A stretch of 64,000 nucleotides of DNA from DATMNR01 sp963702765 (GTDB lineage Bacteria > Chloroflexota > Ktedonobacteria > Ktedonobacterales > Ktedonobacteraceae), in contig CAVPEB010000016.1 in the NCBI GenBank assembly GCA_963702765.1, positions 23,495-87,494 of the forward strand, written 5' to 3'. Shown in pieces: positions 57,314 to 64,000 of this stretch. Each line of letters opens with the position of its first letter. Within the stretch, counting starts at the first letter, position 1. The position numbers were made by a program, and so were the translations under genes. Below the pieces are notes generated by a model that saw only the letters and a list, made by a program, of their open reading frames with translations, ran no database searches and was not told where the DNA came from.

Positions 57314-57436
57314 GATAGTGTCCCTCGCATACTTGCTCAACTACTATCCTCTACGTTCCTCCATCCTCATCTTTCACTCATATTTTAAGATATACCGACC
57401 CTTTTAGGCAATTGAGTTCTCTTTTGCAGCCAACCT

Positions 57437-59024
57437 TTACTTTGCTTTCGTAGCTATTTTCTCATTGCCTCGCGCCAGTGCGGTGAAAATGCCAAATGCT
57501 GCGAAAGTAGCACACACGAGCAGGGCTATGTGGAAGCTATTCACAAATGTATTTTGCAGTCCGATGATACTCGTGAGAGGGAGATTGTGTGTCTGTAACG
57601 ATGACAATAGTGTACCTGCTGCTGCACCTCCTAAAGCCGCAAAAACTGTACCAGTAAGAGCCACACTCATACTTTGCCCGATGACGCGCCCTGTGGCCAG
57701 CAACCCGGATGCTTCACCTTGAGCATTGCTTGGGGCCGCTCCCATCATGGTACGGGTATTTGGTGATTGGAAAAGGCCCTGGCCAATGCCAATAATAGCT
57801 AGACGCCAGATAATATCCCAACTAGAACTTTGCGCGTTGAGCTGACTCACCAGGAATAATCCGAAGCAGGCAATAGCCAACCCTACAGGAGACAGCCAGC
57901 GTGATCCCCAACGATCCGCAAGCGAGCCGCTCAACGGTGCAACTATGGCAAGCATCAAGCGGCAAGGGAGTCATCATCAGACCAGTCTGGATGATAGAGA
58001 AACCTCGCAGTTGCTCGAAGTAGAAAGGCAAAAGAAATCCCGGTGCAAACAAGGCCATCATACAGAGTATGAAGCTGATATTGGCAAAAGCGAAGACCCA
58101 ATTCGTGATTAATCCAAGATTGACGATAGGATCTTCAACATGCTTTTCCACATATACACCGACACTGAGCATCAACAGGCTGATCCCGAGAGCAGTGAGT
58201 GTGCCTGTAGAAAGCCATCCCCACTCCTGACCAAAAGAGAGGCCAAGCGTGAGAGCAGCCAGTCCAATAGCCAGCACCGTTGCTCCAATCAAATCGAATC
58301 GCTCATGCAGGTTTCGTTGCGGCTTTTGTTCGCTATAAAAGTAAAATGCGGCACAGAGGAGGAGTATGCAGATTGGCACGTTGACATAGAAAATCCAGCG
58401 CCATGTCAGAAATTGCGTAATGAATCCTCCAATAGTCGGACCTGCGGCCACGCCAAGTGAGATCACTACCGTATTCAAGCCCAGTGCTAATCCTCGTTCA
58501 CGGCTCGGAAATGTACTGGTAATCATCGCCACATTGACCGAAAATATGAGTGCGCCCCCGATGCCCTGAAAAAGGCGAGCGAGGATGAGGAGCGGAAGTG
58601 AAGGAGCAAGGCCAGAAAGGGCTGATCCTAGAATAAAAACAATCAATCCCGTCAAAAAAATCGGCTTCCGGCCGATCATATCGGCAAGACGTCCAAACGT
58701 GAGAAGAACGGCGGCAATCACTACAAGATAGCCAATAATGATCCACTCGGTTGCCCCGCTTATCCCCACGTGAAATGTGCTTGCAATGCTCGGTAGGCCG
58801 ATATTGACGATAGAGCCGTCCAGCGTGGTCATAAAGCTGGCAGTAGCTGAAAGCGCCAGCATCATCCACTTGTTCATCTGCCCGTGAAGTTCAACGGTTT
58901 TTCTAGAGGGAGGATTGACTATGTGGTGAATTGCGCGAACTGGAGCGGTAAGAGCATGTGTTGCTCCATGCATAGCGGCTGTTTCAAAAGTCCCATACGT
59001 ATCATGTCTGATCTCTTTATCCAT
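57437..59024 (-). pseudogene. MFS drug exporter (DHA2/EmrB type), frameshifted
   Basis: About 520 residues of a 14-helix EmrB/QacA-like exporter. Start ATG 59024 with GAGG upstream. Motifs: TLDGSIVNIGLPSIASTFHV (motif D1), GRLADMIGRKPIFLTG (motif A), and LARLFQGIGGALIFSVNVAM (motif C-like). The first frame runs out at 57822 after LMMTPLPL; the last helices (MLAIVAPLSGSLADRWGSRW to 57437) are in the other frame. One extra base at about 57956-57965 explains it. A LysR regulator is divergent. If real, the shift removes the last third. Confidence 0.88.
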
Positions 59025-59192
59025 TATATCCTCAATAAATGATTCCAATAACTGTGGTGTTTTTTGGAAAATGCTATATATCTCTTTATCATTTTTTTAA
59101 GACCAATCTACATATCCCATCCCTTACCAAAAGTATAAAGTCATTACTCTTGCATGTCCAATACATAATTACTAAGATATTAATAGATACGA

Positions 59193-59206
59193 CCTATTAA
59201 TATAGG
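59193..59206. promoter_or_regulatory. possible LysR-type binding site
   Basis: CCTAT-TAAT-ATAGG-like inverted arms between the divergent lysR and MFS starts. Short and AT-rich; only its location supports it. Confidence 0.3.
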
Positions 59207-59227
59207 CTTACAACGTCGCCAAGTTCC

Positions 59228-59253
59228 GACTACAGCCTGGTAGTCAGCAGGCT
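59228..59253 (+). promoter_or_regulatory. two overlapping hairpins before lysR start
   Basis: GACTAC (59228-59233) pairs with GTAGTC (59240-59245), and AGCCTG (59234-59239) pairs with CAGGCT (59248-59253). The stems interlock, so only one forms at a time, or a tight pseudoknot forms. They end 35 nt before the ATG. Confidence 0.4.
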
Positions 59254-59288
59254 TAAGAGGTAGGTTGTATGAAAGGAGCAATCAAAGG

Positions 59289-60179
59289 ATGGAACTACGC
59301 CATTTACGTTACTTTGTCACTGTTGCGGAGGAACTGCACTTTGGAAGGGCAGCAACACGCCTTTCGATTGTGCAACCTTCGCTGAGCCAGCAGATTCAGC
59401 AACTTGAGAAAGAGCTAGGCTTTCCCCTCTTGTATCGAACGAAACGCTTTGTGGAACTGACAGATGCAGGAAAGGTGTTTTTGTTGGAGGCAAAGCATGT
59501 TCTAGCTCAAGTCCAGGAGGCGAAACGCGCAGCTCAACGGGCCTATCGCGGTGAGATGGGGCGGTTGGTGGTGGGCTATATTAGCTCAAGCACTTACGAC
59601 CTGCTTCCTCTGATGCTGCGCGTCTATCGTGAGCGTTTTCCTGAAGTCGAGGTTGCTTTAAGAGAATTGACGACGCAAGAACAGTTACGAGCATTGGAAG
59701 AAGAATACATCCAGGTTGGGCTTCTCCGCCTTCCTATTAGCGCTCCAATGGTCAATGTCGAGGTAGTTCGTCGGGAACCGATTGTGTGTGTGCTCCCAGA
59801 GGAGCATCCACTTGCCGGGCGTAAACGGATAGCCGTGTCTCTGTTGGCAGATGAGCCTTTTGTACTCCAATCGAGCCATCGAGGTGGGGGCTACTACGTT
59901 CAGTTGATGAAGCTGTGTCTGGCCGCTGGCTTCAGTCCCAATGTGATCCAGGAGGTAACAGAGATGCATACGATTGTGAGCCTGGTCGCTGCCGATATGG
60001 GTGTCTCTCTGGTACCTCTCTCAATCCGCAACATTCGCAGTCAGGGGGTGGTGTATCGAGAGCTGGAAGGAACGGCTACACTTACTGAGATGGCAGTAGC
60101 CTGGCTACGAAATTCACGCTCGGCGCTTGTGCAAAACTTTCTGGCTGTGGCAAGGGAAACCGCCACAAGTTTGATGTGA
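59289..60179 (+). CDS. LysR family transcriptional regulator
   Basis: A 296-residue LysR. The start is ATG 59289 (AAAGGAGCAATCAAAGG upstream). The HTH is in the first 60 residues: MELRHLRYFVTVAEELHFGR, RLSIVQPSLSQQIQQLEKEL. The effector domain is at about 90-290 (VVGYISSSTYDLLPLML). It is divergent from the MFS exporter, a common regulator-target pair. Its stop is 9 bp from the stop of the next gene. Confidence 0.92.
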   Translation: MELRHLRYFVTVAEELHFGRAATRLSIVQPSLSQQIQQLEKELGFPLLYRTKRFVELTDAGKVFLLEAKHVLAQVQEAKRAAQRAYRGEMGRLVVGYISSSTYDLLPLMLRVYRERFPEVEVALRELTTQEQLRALEEEYIQVGLLRLPISAPMVNVEVVRREPIVCVLPEEHPLAGRKRIAVSLLADEPFVLQSSHRGGGYYVQLMKLCLAAGFSPNVIQEVTEMHTIVSLVAADMGVSLVPLSIRNIRSQGVVYRELEGTATLTEMAVAWLRNSRSALVQNFLAVARETATSLM

Positions 60180-60188
60180 TAAATTAGA

Positions 60189-60701
60189 CTACAACCGCGG
60201 GAACACTTTTAAAATATCGACACCCCATCTCCAATTGCTTACACCGTACGCCCAATCAGGTGTCAGACCTATCTCAATGAACGAGCCAGAATAGCCTAAA
60301 AGCTGGCCTTTGGCCACGTGTTCACCCACGCGGACACTGCTTGTGTTGATTTGTACGTACATATATGGCGATCCGCCTGCCTGGTTGGGATTGTCGAGCT
60401 TCCAGGTGATGTCCATGACGCATTCTCCATCCCAACATTCCTCTTGGCTATAGGTGATCGTACCGGATAGCAGAGCCTTAATCGGCAAGCCCTGTGTCCA
60501 CAAATCGACGCCATGTTCATAGTTTTGTCCATAGCGTTGAGTGACTGGGCAATGATCCCACTCAGAGCAAGCACTGGCATGCGCCCTAAAGAGCGTTATA
60601 CCGGTGAAGAGCATAGCGAGTAGCACAGCGAGCATGACGAACATACGAAAACGCATCAAAGCCGCAAATAGTTTGTTCAAATTCACTTCTTTCTGTTTCA
60701 A
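60189..60701 (-). CDS. secreted M23/LytM-like protein, degenerate
   Basis: A 170-residue exported protein. The signal peptide (about 15-44) is strongly hydrophobic (MLAVLLAMLFTGITLFRAHA). The rest resembles an M23 peptidase: YEHGVDLW holds the first metal His and Asp, and VRVGEHVAKGQLLGYSGSF is the usual core strand, but the second HxH motif is missing (FIEIGL instead). Probably no peptidase activity; it may bind peptidoglycan. Several Cys suggest disulfides. It is convergent with lysR. Confidence 0.65.
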   Translation of the reverse strand: MKQKEVNLNKLFAALMRFRMFVMLAVLLAMLFTGITLFRAHASACSEWDHCPVTQRYGQNYEHGVDLWTQGLPIKALLSGTITYSQEECWDGECVMDITWKLDNPNQAGGSPYMYVQINTSSVRVGEHVAKGQLLGYSGSFIEIGLTPDWAYGVSNWRWGVDILKVFPRL

Positions 60702-60909
60702 TGTGTGTCATAGTAACTCATATATTTGTACCATAGGTGCTTGTAGTGATACGCTTGTGAGCATCAATTTTGGGAGAGATGGGCTATAGTGTGGTGAAGA
60801 AAAGTTTTTTGGGAAATAGTATTAGTGATGCAAACACAATCCTTGAAGCATCAAGGAGTAGTTGAAATGCACATCGCTTGCCTGGAACGCAAGTGGAAAG
60901 GAAGGATCA

Positions 60910-61113
60910 TTGAAAAAAATCCGCTCTTACCTGGTTGCCATCGCGTTGATCATCTCGCTGAGTGGTTTCACATTCCTGAGCATAGGAGCAGGATCGATTG
61001 CAAATGTTGCTTCTAGCCAGCATGTGAATGCTTCAGCGGTGGTCGCAAAGTCAACGAGGTCTGTTGCCTTCATACCAAAACCATGGTGTCCCACATTTGG
61101 TATCGCGTGCTAG
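60910..61113 (+). CDS. small secreted peptide (67 residues)
   Basis: Reads from TTG 60910 with AAGGA 7 nt upstream; the frame is open from 60862. Residues 1-5 are basic (KKIR), 6-28 are a hydrophobic signal-like core (YLVAIALIISLSGFTFLSIG), then a short Ser/Ala-rich region follows. The C-terminus FIPKPWCPTFGIAC carries the only two Cys, six residues apart, and ends in Cys. The gene converges on the XRE-NB-ARC-TPR regulator with 24 bp between them. It could be a pheromone or other exported peptide. The family is not recognised. Confidence 0.45.
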   Translation: MKKIRSYLVAIALIISLSGFTFLSIGAGSIANVASSQHVNASAVVAKSTRSVAFIPKPWCPTFGIAC

Positions 61114-61137
61114 GCTAAAACGGCCACTTTGACCAAC

Positions 61138-63420
61138 TCAACTCGAAATGGGAGCGGGATGGTGATTACCATCCTGCTCCTCCTCTATTTTGTTCACGAT
61201 CCTGCTTAAGTGTTCACGATAGGTGATCGTATCGGGATGCTCAGGCCCAAGTATTTTCTCTGAGATGCTAATCGCTCTCTGGCAAAAGATCTTTGCTTTT
61301 GTATACAGACCCTGAGCATTATAAAGTGTAGCCAGATCGTTGAGTCTTTCAGCGCAAGCTGGATGATCAGATCCAAAAGCTTTCTCAAGGATAGCGAGGG
61401 ATTGCTTCCAGAGCTGCTCTGCGTGCTCATAGTTTCCTTGCTCATAGGAAAGTCTTGCCAACAGATTGAGGTTGTGGGCAATGAAGGGATGTCCAGGCTC
61501 TAAGATGCGCTCGCTGGTTGTCAGCGCCCGTTTCAAAAGCAGCTCGGCCTGCTCGTATTTATGCTGTTCTGAGTAGAGTTTAGCCAGGTTGATGACATAA
61601 TTCAGGGTATCAAGATGTTCAGATCCCTGTAAACGCTCGCTGATGCTGAGCGCCTGCTGCAAAAGCAACTCGGCCTGCTCATACTTGCCTTGATTACGGT
61701 ATGACACGCCCAGATTATTACGACTGCGAGTGGTATCAGGATTGTCAGGTCCAAGCGTCTTTTCACGGATATCCAGAGCTTGCTGGTAGAACCGTTCTTC
61801 TTGTTCGAAGTCTCCCATAATATTTTCGAGTAGAGCCAGAGCGGTGAGACTTTCGGCGATAGTGGGATGCTCGGATCCATATACGAGCTTGCGGATGTCC
61901 AGGGCCTGCTGGTGAAAAGCTTGGGATTGATGATAGAAACCATGGGCATACAGAAAAGCTCCAGCCTGATAAAGGAGGTGGGATGCCTCCTGAGAGTGGA
62001 GATGGTATTGGGCGATAAGAGTTGCGCACACCTGGACATGAGGTAGGTAATATTGTAAGAAATATTGTTGCTTTTCGCCGATACCTGAACTTGTCTCTGG
62101 AAAGACAGCGTTGATGGTCTGTACTGTACACTCTGCCCAGGTTCGTTGTGTCTCTTGATCCATGTCATCCTTGAGTACGGTTTGCACAAGCCGGTGGATG
62201 CTCAGCACATGCGTGTTCTCTTCTCGCTGTACAAGCGAGTACCTGATCAACACTCCCAGGGCTTCGTTGAGTTTGAATAGATCGCCAGCTGCGGTAGCAG
62301 AGTCAGCACCCGCTTCGGTCACGCCTCGCATAAGCAACTCTTCTGGTATGGCATCAGGGGCAAGAAAGGCGCAGAGGCGCAGCAGGTCGGCGGCAGCGGG
62401 GCTCTGCTGCTCGATTTGCTGGAATGAGAGTGACCAGGTGGTGGCAACTGTTTTAGGATAATCGAGCATGAGACGACTGTGCCGCGCCAGCAGTTCTTTG
62501 TGGTGCGTCTCGTAGAGGTTGAGATAATCCTCCAGGGTACATGCGGTCTCAACTATGTAAGCCCCGGCCTGGACAAGGGCAAGCGGTAGTCCGTCCATCT
62601 CCTCCACTATGCGTTCGGCAGCGGCACGATCTTTGTCGAGTAATTTTTCCTTATCCAGGCGGTTGCTCCAGCGCAGCAGCAGCAGTGTGCCATCCTGCAG
62701 AGACAATTTCTCGACTTGGACGCTGGCGGCGATCATACCTGCGGCTTGATCACGAGTCGTGAATAAGATATATCCATTATGGCTGGAAGGCAGGAACTCC
62801 CGCGCCATAGGTAGGTCGTCGGCATTATCCATGATGAGCAGCCAGCTCTCGTTAGCAGCCAGCCAGCGATTGACAGCAGCCATGATCAGTGTCTGATCCT
62901 GCTCGTCTTTTTCAGGAAGATCGAGAAGTTGCGCCAGCTTCACGAAGTCAGCGTCGAGGGTCTCCCGGGTGGCAGACCATATCCAAAACACATGGGCATA
63001 ATCATCACCGTAGCGAAAAGCGTATTCGGCAGCGGTCTGCGTTTTGCCAATGCCGCCGAGTCCATAAAGGGCCTGAGCCTGGGTCAGCGCAGCCATTCTG
63101 GTGGTCGAGAGGCGCTCATGGAGTAATGTCAGGAGTGATTTGCGTCCAGTGAAGAATGGATTGCGTAGAAAGGGAACGGTCCATATCCTGTTAGCCTGTG
63201 AACGTGGTGGTATTAGACCAAGTTCAGCAGGTGTTTTGCCAAAAACATGGCAGAGTTTCTGGCGATAATAAGGAGTGGGAAAATTCGAGCCGTTTTCCCA
63301 GCGACTGATATTGACGAATGTCGTACCAACCAGTTCAGCCAGGTCCTGCTGCGACCATCCGCGTTCTAAACGCGCATCATGCAAGCGAGAATTGAGGGGA
63401 GATTTCTTATCTTTCTTCAC
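61138..63420 (-). CDS. XRE HTH - NB-ARC - TPR STAND regulator
   Basis: A 760-residue protein. GTG 63420 (AAGGAAGG, 5 nt) is the best start; the frame is open to TTG 63456, which lacks an SD. XRE HTH first: RLERGWSQQDLAELVGTTFV, NISRWENG. The NB-ARC P-loop is YGLGGIGKTQTAAEYAF (residues 120-127 in this start), Walker B WLLIMDNADDL, and TTRDQAAG. The rest is kinesin-light-chain-type TPR (repeats of ALDIREKTLGPDNPDT, LLQQALSISERLQGSEH). It is intact. Direct peptide sensing by TPR is known in smaller XRE-TPR proteins; here it is inference. Confidence 0.9.
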   Translation of the reverse strand: MKKDKKSPLNSRLHDARLERGWSQQDLAELVGTTFVNISRWENGSNFPTPYYRQKLCHVFGKTPAELGLIPPRSQANRIWTVPFLRNPFFTGRKSLLTLLHERLSTTRMAALTQAQALYGLGGIGKTQTAAEYAFRYGDDYAHVFWIWSATRETLDADFVKLAQLLDLPEKDEQDQTLIMAAVNRWLAANESWLLIMDNADDLPMAREFLPSSHNGYILFTTRDQAAGMIAASVQVEKLSLQDGTLLLLRWSNRLDKEKLLDKDRAAAERIVEEMDGLPLALVQAGAYIVETACTLEDYLNLYETHHKELLARHSRLMLDYPKTVATTWSLSFQQIEQQSPAAADLLRLCAFLAPDAIPEELLMRGVTEAGADSATAAGDLFKLNEALGVLIRYSLVQREENTHVLSIHRLVQTVLKDDMDQETQRTWAECTVQTINAVFPETSSGIGEKQQYFLQYYLPHVQVCATLIAQYHLHSQEASHLLYQAGAFLYAHGFYHQSQAFHQQALDIRKLVYGSEHPTIAESLTALALLENIMGDFEQEERFYQQALDIREKTLGPDNPDTTRSRNNLGVSYRNQGKYEQAELLLQQALSISERLQGSEHLDTLNYVINLAKLYSEQHKYEQAELLLKRALTTSERILEPGHPFIAHNLNLLARLSYEQGNYEHAEQLWKQSLAILEKAFGSDHPACAERLNDLATLYNAQGLYTKAKIFCQRAISISEKILGPEHPDTITYREHLSRIVNKIEEEQDGNHHPAPISS

Positions 63421-63808
63421 CGCTACCTTCCTTAGATACTTTTGTGGTTTCTGCAAAATGGCATAAGAAATAATGGGTATAGAGCCGTAACGTCAACTAT
63501 ATCAATTTGTTAAGCATTTGTAAAGGATGTTATTCCCTTCCAGAAGTATCTCCGGTTATAATTTCTGTAGAGGATGGTATGTCTATCAAACTTCTTGTGC
63601 AAATAATGCATTATTTATCAACGTAACATTTACATCTCATCAAGATGACAAAGATCAGATGGTAAAAAAGTTGATGATATTTTGATGGTTTTTTTGAGCA
63701 ATCGCAATATTTTGCTTCCCAAAGTCTGAAAGAGCCATCACGATAATATCTACATGCATTTACAGTTATGCATGAAAAGGAATTTCTAAGCAAGGCAAGG
63801 AGAGGGTC
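63421..63808. other. divergent intergenic region
   Basis: 388 bp, AT-rich. A TATAAT at 63557-63562 could be a -10 for the rightward gene. A 74-codon frame on the minus strand (63611-63835) has no SD or product that I recognise. Confidence 0.35.
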
Positions 63809-64000
63809 ATGTGCGTCATTCACATTTGCGTCCAATGTTCTGAACAGTTCTCTGAGTTACTGGTAAATGATGTAAAGGACTCAGAGCTTACCGTCGAGAG
63901 TATTGTAGGCACAGCTTTATTGGAAATTTTCGATACAGTGTATGTTGAAGATGTAAAGCTCTTTACAGCCCAGAGCGCGACGTTAAGTATGGAGGAAGAG
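63809..64000 (+). CDS. hypothetical protein, 3' end outside window
   Basis: ATG 63809 has AAGGAGAGG 4-12 nt upstream. The 64 codons seen read MCVIHICVQCSEQFSELLVN and end in SATLSMEEE; the frame is still open at the window edge. A CxxxxxC..C cluster near the start might bind a metal. No family recognised. Confidence 0.5.
   Translation, partial: MCVIHICVQCSEQFSELLVNDVKDSELTVESIVGTALLEIFDTVYVEDVKLFTAQSATLSMEEE

Overview
The window reads like a soil-type, multicellular Chloroflexota genome of the Ktedonobacteria kind. This is inferred from gene content, not from a marker gene: no rRNA or tRNA is visible. The strongest hint is the many large STAND regulators (NB-ARC ATPase plus TPR repeats), fused variously to a class III cyclase domain, a LuxR HTH or an XRE HTH. 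A small sigma-70-like protein and dispersed palindromic repeats fit the same picture. Most genes start at ATG with an AAGGAG-type Shine-Dalgarno; a few probably start at TTG or GTG.

Layout. 1-3.5 kb: an M20 peptidase, a small unknown protein and a Tat-exported vanadium-haloperoxidase-like enzyme, the last set between two copies of a dispersed repeat. 3.8-14.4 kb: three STAND regulator paralogues. The first is intact. The second is cut by a 1465-bp insertion sequence and a frameshift. The third has lost its reading frame just before its LuxR HTH. 14.9-22 kb: a small protein, a frameshifted sigma-like gene, a frameshifted secreted protein, a GNAT acetyltransferase, a UPF0303 protein, a rhodanese and a STAND regulator with its HTH at the N-terminus. 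22.4-30.8 kb: carboxylesterase, quinone-reductase-like MDR protein, molybdopterin oxidoreductase, M20 amidohydrolase and a badly broken unknown gene. 31-36 kb: MarR with a frameshifted ABC exporter, an alpha/beta hydrolase and SelD. 35.7-37.3 kb: a coupled operon of a sulfite-oxidase-like enzyme, a ferredoxin-reductase-like flavoprotein (frameshifted) and a DUF6510 zinc-ribbon protein. 37.8-46 kb: an unknown protein, GT4 glycosyltransferase, CAP-domain lipoprotein, metallophosphoesterase, tandem PPK2 kinases and a PHB-depolymerase-type esterase. 46.9-51 kb: a frameshifted acetyl-CoA synthetase and remnants. 51-60 kb: redox enzymes (AKR, beta-HAD, SDR), a MalT-like LuxR regulator, and a LysR regulator divergent from a frameshifted MFS exporter. 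60-64 kb: a degenerate M23-like secreted protein, a small secreted peptide, an XRE-NB-ARC-TPR regulator and the start of an unknown gene.

Two themes stand out. First, about ten genes carry one or more single-base frameshifts while most of the very long genes are intact, so either decay or indel sequencing error is at work. Second, STAND regulators recur in at least four architectures plus one relic. The most attractive new-system candidate is the last of these: an XRE-NB-ARC-TPR protein that converges on a 67-residue secreted peptide. The layout recalls peptide-sensing XRE-TPR (RRNPP) systems, but the link is hypothetical.
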